Positions 1-13,500 of a stretch of DNA of 64,000 nt are shown here, piece by piece. A program made the position numbers and the translations under genes. The stretch is from the NCBI RefSeq assembly GCF_035083965.1, contig NC_089732.1:7007383-7071382 (forward strand), read 5' to 3'. Source of the stretch: Branchiostoma lanceolatum (lineage: Eukaryota; Chordata; Leptocardii; Amphioxiformes; Branchiostomatidae). The notes beneath the pieces are model-generated. The model worked only from the letters and a program-made list of their open reading frames with translations, was not told the origin of the DNA and did not search any database. Within the stretch, counting starts at the first letter, position 1, and every line of letters begins with the position of its first letter.

Positions 1-1504
1 CGATGAATGACTGGGGAGCGTTGAAGTCTCCTCCTAGCGAGTCCTGTTCTTGTCCCAAGACAAAAGCACCTCCTCCTGTGAACAACAACAGCAAGATGTG
101 TACCACAAATAAGAATGACAGCAATGATGATATAAGATATTTTCAAGTAAGTCTCAATCAAATAAGATAATTTTCAGTGATTCAGTCAATTAAGCATCAA
201 GAATCATTAATTTTGGTGTTTAAACTAAGTTTCAAATCTCAATCTCTTTTGTCTGTCACTTTTTTCTTTAACCATCATGATCACACACTCCAGCATTGTC
301 CTGGTACTTCTTTCTTGCTTGAGCATGCTGCTTGGATCTTGACCATGGCAAGGTGTGGGTCTTCTGATACGCAGGACTGGTGTCCTAGTTAATCCCTATG
401 AAGGACTGCTACCTCCACCAGTGATATTCAACGGGGTTGAACCTCCAATCTAAGTTGTTATTTCCAACCACGTACACGACCAGCTTGTGCTCCCCTTTAT
501 ATGGAGTCATCACAATAGAACAAAATGAAGAGAGCTTTCACAGCTCTCTTAGTGGCATATTTCTACACAGGTACATGTACATGTAGCTGCAGAACACAGC
601 GCATCATCACAATTACATCTCTCACCTGGTATAACACTGTCCGTTCCCAGTCCCTGTCCCTCGTCCACCGGGTAGCCATTTTTGTAGATCCTCCACACCC
701 CTCCCTCTGAGGTCCATGTGACACAGATGTGGTGCCAGCGACCGTCGTTAGCTGTCACGTCTGTCACCTTGCTGTTCCCACCGATGTACAGCACAAAACT
801 GAAATAAAAAATTGAAAAAGAACAGCTTTTTATTCCAGATGGGAACATCACGAGCTTTTCACAAAATATTCCTTCATTTTCATCATCTTACCAACATCAG
901 AAAAACCCTAAGCTTGTACTAGTCTTGTAGAAAAAGTTAAAGACTTTGTAATGGTTAGTATTTAGAAGATAAAAATGAGATGTATGGCTGCAAAACCAAC
1001 AAGAGTTCAAAGACCTCATATCTCCATGAAATATTCATTCATTTTCATACTTACCAACATCAGAAAAACCTAGGCCTGTAGAACAAATTCAAGTGATGAT
1101 TATGACTTGGAAGGTAAGATAAACTGAAATGTATGGCTGCAAAACAACTAGTCTAAGAGTTCCACAATCTCACACTTTTGCCAAATGATTCTAACCTTTT
1201 TGACTGATGTGTTTTTCATTTATCATGCAAATAATGTCATCATTTGCACACACACACACACACACACACGCTCCCCAAAACATAACCTTCTTGGCAAAGG
1301 TAACTAACCCATTATAGTCTGTCAGCACAAATGTGTTGTCCTCTAGGCTAGTTGCGTAAGACAGTGGGGTTCCGTAGTTCTGCTTGTCCATGCTGCGCAT
1401 CCAGAAGGCACACGTCAGCGCCTTCAGTGATGGGATGCTGTCAATCATCACGTAATCAACAGTCCCAGAGCTCTCAAACTCAAGGTTGAAATCCGAGGGT
1501 ACCT
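1..1504 (-). CDS. SVEP1: SVEP1 exons 26-28: pentraxin domain, cut by the window edge
   Basis: Exons 1309-1504, 626-798 and 1-75 encode the first ~148 residues of a pentraxin/laminin-G-like jelly roll: [56 protein letters not shown], and [12 protein letters not shown]. The RWHHICVTW motif is the pentraxin signature region. Exon 28 has a clear acceptor (CACAG|GAGG) and its 3' end is outside the window. Confidence 0.92.
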
Positions 1505-4500
1505 CTGCAAGAAAAATCAGAATCATTTGTTGCACATGTAGTTATTGTTGTAAAAAAACTAATTTAGGATAGGGCTATCGGCATACCTTGAGCATTTCAT
1601 TACCTACAAAAGGATTAACATCTACTGAAACATAATTCCATCACATAATTCAGCCACCAAGAAAATGTACGTCCAAACAGATCTCCAACCCAACATCCCA
1701 TAGTATAATGGACTCCTGTATATAAAACCTGTACATACCTGGGGGTGCTGCACTAGAGATGTCTCTAGCCCACTGTTTTTCAAAGTGGCAGATTTATGTA
1801 ACCTGGAGGATTAAGAGGTTGTGGTTTGAACAAATATTTACAATGAAAATGACAGTGAACATCACACTCACCTGTCTCACAGTTGGCACCTGAGAAGGCA
1901 GGTGCACACACGCAGGTGTAGCTGCCCACCTGGTCCAGGCAGGTGGCACCATTCTGACAGGGATCAGACTCACACTCATCAATGTCGATCTCACACAGAT
2001 CAGAGGAGTATCCCACCGGGCATTGGCAGCTGAGGTAGAAAAAAAAATCATATAACTTCTTAAAAAAAGGAAAATCCTGTTAGGAGAGAATTCCTTATCT
2101 GACAAATGAAGACCATTTTGAGTATAATTCATCCCATGGTAGCAGTAAATATCAATTGACCTACAATGAATGATCCAAGGTATGTAAGGCTTGTAAGTGT
2201 GCAAATTGAAAGTCTAAAAGAGACCCCTAGCAGCCGTGAACAGTATGGCAGGTGACAAACTCACCTAAAGGAGTTGACAGCATCAACACAGGTTCCGTTG
2301 TTGAAACAGGGTTGACTGGCACACTCATCGATATCCAAGTGACATCTGTCGCCACGGTAACCGGGTGCACAGGTGCAGGAGAACTGACCAATCAGATCCT
2401 CGCAGACGCCCCCGTTCATGCATGGGCCAGAGTAACATTCGTTCACCTCTATTTCACAGTTTGTTCCTGTACAGACAAAGTCAGTTCTTTGAGTGTTTCC
2501 GTGCTGAGGTTAACATGAAGAGTGATACTAGCAAAGCTGTGAAAAGTAACACTTTAAAGTTTGTCAAGGACAGATGTTGAAATACAATGTTTTCTGTTTG
2601 GAACACACAAGGACTAGACGTATAGAATTGCTTTTGATATTAGGAACATCTGAGTGAAATCATGACAAACAGTTAGTTTTTCATGGAGGTTGTAAGCATA
2701 GTTCACATTGTACTGGGAAGTGTTAATGTTGATCTAATAGTGATCTTATGTTTTCAGTGGTCATGTGTCCGAATGTGTGTGAAGAAGGATTTGACACTGT
2801 TGCAGTGCAAAGGTTTTACAAATGTCTGAGATTTCAGAAGTATGTTAAAAGCCACAAAAGAATACCACATTATCAAGTTTCAGGCCTATTTTTATCATGT
2901 TTTTGAAAAGTTTGTCTGATTTCTACTGAACTTGGAATTTCTTTACATTAACAACTTTGACAATGGTAGCATGAGAACCAGTTTGGGTTTGGTACAAGGG
3001 GAGATGGGTTTTGCAATCTTAGCCATTGTAAGACCAAGAGACATTTTTGATCTTACGACAGCCATTGATGACATAATGTACTTTCACCTGTATATCCCTT
3101 GGCGCAGGTGCACTGGTAGCTGTTTGTCCTGTCCGCACAGGTGCCGTTGTACTGACAGGGAGATGACAGGCACTCATCAATGTCCTCCCCACAGGTGGAT
3201 CCTGGAACACACAGCATGGTAATGTACCTTTGCATTCGAGAGGTTGAAGAGTAGGCAGGTAGGGAATATTCTTCTACAACCGCTTTAATGTGATTCACTG
3301 TCCCTGTGCATTTACGTGTAAGTCAAACCGACATCCTGTACCTTCGTACTTGTGCCTATATTTCAAAAGAAAAGCATGTTCACAACTTTTAGATAGAATA
3401 TTCCAGAGATTGGCGCAAAAACTAAGTTTGAAAATTTCTTCATTGCTGTACCTACAAATCAGGGGACCCAAATTGAGGACTCAAAAAATGTACACTATTT
3501 TACTGAGTATGTGACAGACAGAGATAAAAAGATATTCCATACCTGTGAATCCAGGTGTGCAGGTACAGGTGAACATGTTCAGCTGGTCTTTGCAGGTGGC
3601 ATTGTTCAGACAAGGGGAGGACAGGCACTCATCAATCTCCACTTCACAGTTTACACCTGGGGAAGAAAGAAAAATGGACACTGATCATGAAATCTGCACA
3701 AGTCATGTATTAGGAACAAATAAATTTAAGTACTGTAAATTCACTTTAACTTCGCAGCATCTAGATTTAGCAGTACGGTACAAATCAAGAGTTTGGAGTA
3801 TCATGGTTGAAACAATAATAGCAACACAGAATACTGCAAAACAACTCTAGACCAAAAGTATTTACAAGGTGTCTAAAGCCCCCCCCTCTCACTGGACCCG
3901 CGGCACGCTGGCGTTGTCGCTGTGGCCGATCGAATTGACAAAGCACTCAACGAATTTCATCGACAAAAAACAAATTTTTAAAAGCTTTGTGTGTTTTGTT
4001 GTTTTTTGGGTCATACTTGTACGTTTTGAATGATATTCCCATTATAAAGTCAAGGGTAACACAAATCCAGTTTAGGACGCAGTGACGACGCCAGCGTGCC
4101 GCGGGTACAGTGAGAGGGTGGCTTTACCTGTGTAGCCTGCCACACAGTCGCACACATAGCCAGCACTGATGCTCCTGCAGTCCCCTCCATTCTCACAAGG
4201 GTCGGAGAAACAGTCGTTAAACGTCAGGTCTGCTGCCAACTCAAACTGGGTCACGTTAACGTCCACATAGGCAGCTCTTCCTACAGGGAGACACAGTTCA
4301 CTAACATTATAAAGTATGCTCAAACCTGTAAAAGTGACCACCTACATAAGGACCACCTGGGCAATGGCCAATGTGACCATTCTTTGGTGGTCCCTTAGAT
4401 AATTTTTGGCGACGCCTCAGGGGCGAGCCAAATTTTTACTATATTGTGTGCAGATTGCAAGAATTCTAGGAATTGTACAGGAATGTGAAAGTCCATGGGA

Positions 4501-7500
4501 CGATAACTCAAGAATGCCTGGATGTATTGTCTTCATATTTTGTAGGTGGGTAGGTCTGTGGGAGACCTTGTAATGATTGGATTTTGGGCCCTCTAGCGAC
4601 TTTCTATGGTACTGCAGGGGAACTTTCACTTTTCAAATCTCGTCTTCTGAACATGCTATAGTCATGATTTTTAAGTGGTGGATAGCTCTTTGTAAGGAAA
4701 ATATGTTCTGTAGATTTGGACCCCCTAGTGGCTTTTTTTGGAACTGCAGGAGCTGATTTTGACTCAAACTTTGAAAGAGAATAACGCAAGAAGGGTATGA
4801 CGATTCATCATAATTTTTGGTGTGTAGATAGCTTAAGTGATGATTTACATAATCATATGCCAATTATGCAAATCAATATCCGATTTGCATAATTAATGAG
4901 GACGGTTAATGAATCAGCTGCATTCTATTATAGGACTCTCAAACACATGACATATGTAACTGAGAAAGAGATAAATATCGATAGATATCAATTATGCAAA
5001 TTGATACTTAATTTGCATAATTAATGACAAAATACTATAAATCCATAGTGGTAAATGATGGGGATTTCATTTTCGCACCATTTGGAAGTTAAGTAAATGT
5101 GGCCACTATTAGACACAAATCTTGCATAGAGGGCCTCATTTACATGATTTATGAGGAAATGGTACGATATCTTTTTTTGTGAAAACAAGATTTTCATACA
5201 TTGGACAACTTGTGTTATTTTGGTAGAGAAGGTGATCGACTGATATAATTTGTGCCGAAATTATGCGAGGTCCTTATTTGCATGTAGGCTAAAAACGAAA
5301 ACGTTAACAGAGACCACCGTCGGCATGGCAACATCTTTTTATGTTGCCAATCTTGTTCCCATTACATGCATTACGAATCCTGTCTACAGTGACCACCTGT
5401 CCACATAGACTAAGTTTTATTGGTCCCCTGATTGGTCTTTTTGGGCAGTTTTACTGTATCAATATTAGCTATCCTGGCCCTGTGCTTACAATATATAATT
5501 TTAATTCTGTAACAGCCATCCTAACAAAATCAATGACATCTGATCACAGATGTCAACATAGGATGAATAAACAGTAAGTGCATATAATACAAACTCTTTT
5601 TGGATCACTCATATTATGACCTGCATTGATGTACAAGGTGTAAGCATTCAACTTACTCTATAGACAAATCAAATATGTTCTAAGTTGTAACAACTAGGTA
5701 TGGTTTACAAATTATGTACCCTAGAAAAAACAGCTGACTGCTCAAAAGGAACTGGTGTCAGTTGCCAAAATTTTCAAAACATTTGTGTCTAAAGAAATTG
5801 GCTGGCATCTTGTGTTTACTTGTTCTTTCCTCTGCAGAAACTGATTGATATTTGATAACGTTGCAAGAGCGATTATAATATATCCCCATCCTTCTGCTTG
5901 TGATGCATGTTTGACAGTTATAGATGGTGGTAATCCCCTATGGTGCTGATGTCCCAATTCCCAGGCCAGCACTTCCTTGAGAAGAGGAAACATCCTGACA
6001 CCTGTTTCCCCTGATAACACCCTCCCCTCCTCCTGTAGCGACTCACTTCCTTCTCACATCACGCACACAAACACAACCTTGTACAACCCGAAGTCCCTTG
6101 TCCTACACTTTGTCATGGCCCTTTTGCTTGCACCAAGCTTTTTTTTGCTCTCAGAAGATAAACATTCGGGCAATGAAAATACACCATTGGAAGTTGTGAA
6201 GTGACAATGCCTACTAGTATATAGCAAACACAACCTTGTACAACCCTGAGTCCCTTGTCCTACACTTTGTCATGGCCCTTTTGCTTGCACCAAGCTTTTT
6301 TTTGCTCTCAGAAGATAAACATTCGGGCAATGAAAATACACCATTGGAAGTTGTGAAGTGACAATGCCTACTAGTATATAGCAAACACAACCTTGTACAA
6401 CCCTGAGTCCCTTGTCCTACACTTTGTCATGGCCCTTTTGCTTGCACCAAACTTTTTTTTTGCTCTCAGAAGATAAAGATTCAGGCAATGACAATACACT
6501 ATTGGAAGTTGTGAAGTGACAATGCCTATATCTCTAAAATCTAACTGTCAGTGTCTTAAGTACAATTATTATAAAATAAAGATAATTATATTAATACCAG
6601 AAGACATTAATACATGTATCTGGAGAGTTAGAATCCTTCTCACATATTTTGGTGAATAGAGCAGTACCTGTTTCTATTTCTATAGCCCTTGGGCCACAAA
6701 ATTGTGCAAGAACTATAGCACCGTGTTAGTCCACTCATAGGCATTACAAATGTACCTAGTAGTCCTAATATATCTCTCCTAATAAAACTTGGTTGAGAAA
6801 GTTTGTTCCCCCCTCCCCCATCTCTTTCATGTGATTGGCCCATCCTGATCATGTGATATACAGGATGTAAGGGAGTTGCCCGTAGCGGCACAGGAAATTC
6901 GCAGCTTGTTCTTAACTAGCTCGATACCGAGCAGACATCCACATTATACAGCATCCAGTGCACGTGGCAGTTCAGCTCCTTTCTTTTGTTACGTACCCGA
7001 TCGTTGACTGGAGAATTTCTCTGTGGAACGACCACCTGTTAAGGTAATGTTATTGAAGCTTGTCTTTGATTTGATTGTTTGTTTTAGCACTCTCATGCTT
7101 TAGTACAGGCATCGTCCGTTTTGAAGTTGAAAAGGAGATTGAAATCTCCATGCACTTTTGAACTGCTGTCAAGATTTGATTCGTAACGCTTCTGTCACCG
7201 TGCCAATTAAATAAGTTTCGTAGACCTGTGATAACTAAGCAGATATTGTACTGTCAAAAATATCAGGCTTAGTCAATTCAAAAGATGACTGATTTTTCTT
7301 ACATAGATAGCTTAAAAGAATGTTATCTTTTTAATGTCTTATAAGTTTGGTGGAATCATTCCTGAATGCTGAAATAATTGGATTTCTAGCTCTTAATGAC
7401 ACAGAGAGGTTATTTAGCATGAAACATTAAGTTTACAAATGTATGCCTTCCATTTTCCAACGGGTTTAAATTGAAGAGATCTATTCTTGATGGAATTATC

Positions 7501-10500
7501 TGAAATCAAATTTGAAGTTCCAATGTTTTCCTGCATGTGATATATTATGCACCTGCATTTGAAGCAATTGAAAGGGATTACGGAACAGAAAATCATGGGT
7601 GGTCTGCCTTAATTTTTGTTAACACCACTGGATTCACTCTGAAACATTTCCTCTTGGCTTTGATCTAAGAGGAAATGACAGTTTGTGATAAGAGTAACCT
7701 TACAGATACATGTGTATACACATCGCATAATCTTCATTTAAGAGCTAAAAATCTGAGAAAAAAAACATTTTAAAACTTTCTATTTTCAGATTCCAAATGG
7801 CTGCAACTATGAAGCTATGTGTCCTTGTTGCTGTTGTGCTATTCATGGCAACCAATATCGAAGGCCAAAAGAAGCGTTGTCCACGCATCTGTGTTTGCAA
7901 GCGAGGAACGGTGTACTGTAACCATCGTAACCTGAAAGCCATACCCGCAGAGATACAGCCTTCAACAAAGAGCTTGTACCTCCAAGGAAACAACTTCACT
8001 GTGATTCGATCAAACACTTTTGCCAACCTGACCAACCTAGTAAGATTGTCCCTAGCTGTCAGTAATATACACATTATCGAGGAAGACGCTTTCAAGGGGT
8101 TGAAGAAACTGAGGTACCTAAATCTTCCGGACAACAACATCAGTCAGATCGCTAGTAGGCTCTTCAAAGGTTTCAGCACGCTGCAACTTCTGGATTTAGA
8201 CGACAACAATATTCAGAGTCTTTCCAGTGGTCTGTTCTTCAAAATGCTCAGTCTTAAAACATTGCATTTGAATAACAACAACATCAGTAGACTGGAAAAG
8301 TTTGCCTTTCAAGGGCTAAAGAACTTGCTTGACTTGCACCTCAAGAAAAACTCCATTGCAAGTATATCAACTGAAGCCTTTGTTGGGCTAGAGAACTTGC
8401 AACACCTATATCTGAATGAAAACAAGTTGACTATTGTACCAACCACGTCTTTCGCAGAAACCAAGAACCTCTATCTCCTTCAACTTGCAGACAACGAGAT
8501 AGAAACTCTGGAAAACAATGCCTTTGCCATGCTGCAACAACTTACCTACTTGTTTCTTGGAGGAAACAAACTGAAAGACTTACCAACGGATCCATTCAAT
8601 GCCCTCCCAAGTCTGAGAACATTAAGCCTTCACCGTAACCAGTTCACAACACTCAACACAACTGCTTTCAAAAACTTGTACTCCCTTGAAGCTTTAGATT
8701 TGTCAAATCAGACGATTGAGTGGATTGGAGGTGTGTCATTTGTTGGTCTTGTGGCGCTGGAATCCCTGTCCTTATACAACAACAGTCTGCAGTCCTTGGA
8801 CGAAGATGTGATCCTACCACTACTGCAGATACGGAGCCTGAATCTCAACAACAACCCCTGGAGATGCGACTGTGAACTGCAGGGACTGTGGGAGTGGTTG
8901 CAGGACACCACAGCCAGAACTCGTGTCACCTGTCAATCACCTAAGTCACAGACAGGCCAGGAGCTGCGATTTGTCAAACAGTCAGCGTTGGCATGCAGGA
9001 CATCCACCTTGGCTGAAGATATCTCCACCACAACGACACGCCAGCCAACTAACAGTGACATTGCCAGCACATCACAAGTAAGTACAACAACATCTGTTGA
9101 AGTCATCCCAACACAAGGGTTGTCAACAGCCACCAGAAGTGTGTACACTGGTGATTACTACTTCAGCAACCCCTGGGTGGATGACCAGAAAACTGCCAGA
9201 GCCTACACCGAGCCGGTTACACCAGACAGTAGGGACAACCACACTGCTTACGCTGACCTCTCTAAGGTCACCAATCATGGTAAACATGAGACAGGTCTGA
9301 CGGCAACCCAGTTGACGTTCATCTCGCTCGGCGTGGTTGTTGTTCTGATCGCTGCTATCGTGATGGGGGTTGTGATGTGTCTGGACAGGCAGCAGAGACA
9401 GATCGAGCAGCAGCTCATCATCCCCTCCGAGAACGACCACCCGAACCCCATCGTCAAAACTGACACAGAGATCTGCGGGTACCCTGTCAGCTGGAAGAAC
9501 GGTACGGACCAGGTCGTGAATAACCCCACGTTCGGAGATGTGTCGCCGGGACAGGCGCGGCGGAGCCTGATCGCGGAACTTACGATGGAGTTCGACGAGG
9601 AGACGGAGGAAGTAGCGGACATGCTGACCAAGACGCACGCGTACCACTCCCACAAGAACCACAAAAAGTGCAAGAAGTTCCGCCGAGCTGACAACAAGGA
9701 GGACCAGTTCTCTGATGTTTTGTGACAGTGACATTCATGACATGTACAGGACAGGATGGAAATATCAGACTTGATAATCCATCTTTGTTTCATATTACCA
9801 ATAATATATCTTTCATCCAATGATCCAAATGGACTACTAACAACAAGGTTGACAGTACCCTTGGCAAATGTAAGTTATAACTTATTGTCATTGCCTTTTC
9901 TACTGCGTTATAACTTTAAGAGCTAGCTTCATGATTGTATGGTATTGTGTAACATTAAGAGCTACTACATGTACAGTATACATGTATGGATGTATCTTTA
10001 GTTTAAGGTGTATATCCTGCTACAAGTATGGGACAAGTAACATGGTCACATTTTTAGTCATAACTGTACATTAATTTCTTCTATACAGGGAAGAAAAGCA
10101 GAGGTAATATATCCCATGTGCTGTCCAGAATGTAATGGTGCAGTGTAAAATGTAGCTCCAGCTTTGCAAACTAACATATCATGATGCAATACTGTTCCTT
10201 TGGAAGCATGTCAGTTTTGATTACTAGTACCTTTGTTGCCAAAGGCTTATGTGTGTACACATGACTATGTCACTCTGTATATATAACTTTTATGAACATC
10301 AAAGTTTCATTCTCCATAGAGGACTTTTCAGTATCAAATGCAGTATTTGATTTACATCCTAATTTTACGTAATTTATACATCAGAACCCATGGTTGTTGA
10401 ATAGCTCTGTTAAGTGGTGTACTGTGGAGTATGGCTGTAATAATATAAGAGTATGCATATTCTGTACAAGAAGTAAGATTACATCTAGAAGTCATCATCC

Positions 10501-13500
10501 ACACTTGTTTCCACTTCAATGAGTTTGATTTTCAACAGAGTCTCTACAGTTAAACAGCCTAGTTGCTGATGGTGCTTGATAGTATACAATGTATGCGTCT
10601 GAAAGATTTTAGAAGTTGCTAATTTTTTTAATGTGATATCTGAATATAAATTGAATGAGTAGAGGCCATGGGATTGTATAGTGGGGCATAGTGGGCTCTT
10701 GTTTGAGGCATATTACCGGGTATGCAATACAAACAAACAAAGACACACAAAAATTCATAATTTTATCTCCAACTATGAGCTATAGGTTGCTGTGTGATAC
10801 AAACAAACAAAAATCTAAACATCTTACCAAGACACTCAAAAATGGAAGCCGCCCCTTTCTTGGCTCCCTTGCCAGGTCTAATGCCCCCCTTGTAACAGGC
10901 GTTGCAGACAGACATGCCTGGACTCTGCTGGTAGTATCCCTCAGGACAGGGGTAGCACTCCTCCAGACCTGTAGCTGACACATAACCAGGCTGACACAGC
11001 ACTGGTGGGGCCAGGGAAAGAACAGGGGGGAGACTGTGTCAAACAACAAGAGACCAAAGCTATCCAAATCTAATTTATCATCACAGGGTACAATGAAATG
11101 GATAGTTGTTTTTAAGTCTCTACATTGTTCTGGTAGTAAATGCATTGCTCACTTGGGAAGAATTGGTAAAAAAGGTTCCAAGACTTATCTTTGATTAAAA
11201 CTTGAATTGAGAGAACATGCAACATAAAATCCTGATATGACAGTCATGCCACTGATAGTCAAGATGACACTGTGTTCAATTAAGTTCCAGGGCACTTAAT
11301 TTCATGGTCAAAGGAAGCAGAGCGGTGTTAAAAGTTTGTGGTGAGCACAATGAGTGCATCGCTGCCAAAAAAAATCTGTATTGTTTGCGTTGTGATAATT
11401 TTGCAAAAACTGCAAACACAAACCACTGCATAGATTGCCAGCACTTGCATTCTTTAGAATCAAGATGTATTCTTCCTTGCCCCGTAGAACTGACCTCCAC
11501 TATACCAGAAATTTACACTTTACACTTTGTATAGTTCCCAAGAGAGACATTTATTGTGTTTGAACCTTCCTTGGGTGGGTTGTTCGACTTTGTAAGTGTT
11601 TTTGCAAGTTCCTGAAGTACCCCTTGTTTTTTGATGTCCAATACTAATAGTTGGCCACTACTGACCCCCACAGTCCTTGTGCGTGCGCGTGCCCCTCCTG
11701 GCGGTGGTGTAGTTCCCCTCACATGACAGGCAGGAGCTGCTCCCCTCCTCAGGCTGGTAGTACCCAATCTGACACGTCTCACACTGCTCCAGTCCATCAG
11801 GGGAGAAACTACCAGGTTTGCATTTGGCTGTGGGGTAGGGGGTAGTAAGAAGAAGTTTGTACTTTGTTATAAAGCTCCCTAAAGTTAGGAAACTAATAAA
11901 TGTTTTTCCTAAAGTTAGGCAACTAAAAGGCATTTTTTCTAAAAGCAGGAAACTAAAACACATTTTTACTTAAGTTACGAAACTAAAAAATGTTTTTCCT
12001 TAAGTTTGGAAACTAAAAAACGTTTTTCCTTAAGTTAGGATACTAAAAAATGTTTTTCTCATGTTTTGATTTACATATTATGTAGTTTAGAGTGAGAGAC
12101 TGAGTGAGTGATAAGTTAAATTGTAATGATTGAAAAAGATGTGATAAAAGTGTTTATCATCAGACTCTAGCCATTACATGTATAACTGTTACAGTAAATA
12201 CGTAAAGTAATTTCAATAACTTCACACAAAGAGATAAGACTTAATTTTTCCCAAAAAAGATAGACTTGCATAGGAATAACATTTTATTCCTGCTCCTCTG
12301 CACTACCCCTATACATGTACATAAAAGTAATTGCAACAACTTCACCTAAAAAGTTGACTTGATTTTCACCGAAAAAGGCAAACTTGCAGATGAAGAACAT
12401 TTACTGTTATTCTGTACTAACCCTTGCAGTCCTTGACAGTTTTTGATCCCTGCGTGGCTGTGGAGGTCTTGCGAGGACAGATGTCACACTGGAGCTGTGC
12501 CTCTAGGTCCTGGTACGTGCCAACAGGACAGGCGGCACACTCCCCCCTCTGAACATCGAAGTATGTTCCCTGTGGACAGTTCACTGCACAGACAGAATAA
12601 AACACTTAAACAGCAGGTCTGATGCAAAAATGCATCTTACCCAATTTTTTGTTTAGTGCAATAAAACTTATCATTGATTTGATTAGATTTGATTTGATTA
12701 GAATACGCGTGGGATAGAGGCAGCTATTGCTGGTGTTGTGACCCACACATATTATACCCGTTTTTACACTTGGGTGGAGTGAGGAAAGTCGTGTAAAGTG
12801 CCTTTTCCCAAGGGCACAACATCGGTGGCACCAGGGGAATTGAACCCAGGACTGCTGGGTTCTGGGCCCTGCCACACAACCCCACAAATTAATAATATTC
12901 CTTTTTCATCTTTATACAACTGGATAGCCTAAACCAGTAATGATGTTGACTTTCAATTGACATGGAAACTATATCATTCCAATCGTATACATGTAGTTCT
13001 GATACATTTGTTCAAAGTTGCATCATCGGTGACCAACACAAAATCTGTTGTGGGGTCGTGTGGCGTAACGGCAGGGTTTTTGGCACAGAACCCAAGGGTC
13101 CCGGGTTTAAAATCCCCTGACGCCACCGATCTTGTGCCCTTGGGAAAAAGGCACTTTACACGACTTTCCCCACTCTAGCCGTAAAAAGATGGCTATATTA
13201 TGTGTGTGGGTCATGACACCAGCAATAGCTGCCTGTGTCCCACTCCCACGTGTATTGAATTCTTGTAATTCCAATAAAATCCCAAAAACACAGATCTGTC
13301 AGTATCCAATCCTACCACAGAAGTTCCCCCTCAGGACAGCCCCCGGCTGACAGAACAGTGAAGACGGCTGAGCGTCGATAGCGTTGGAGAGCGGTTTCAG
13401 GTCATATCCATCTATGTCGATGTCCAGCGCCCCTTCTGCGCCGTCTGTGGTCATGTGATTGGGCACATCGTCCAGGATGTTCAACAGCTCCTTCTGTAGT

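Noticed and set aside
9123-9734. 203-residue minus-strand frame opposite the LRR receptor
   Set aside because: It is the antisense of the receptor's C-terminal coding region, with no recognisable domain and a composition expected from a reversed coding sequence.
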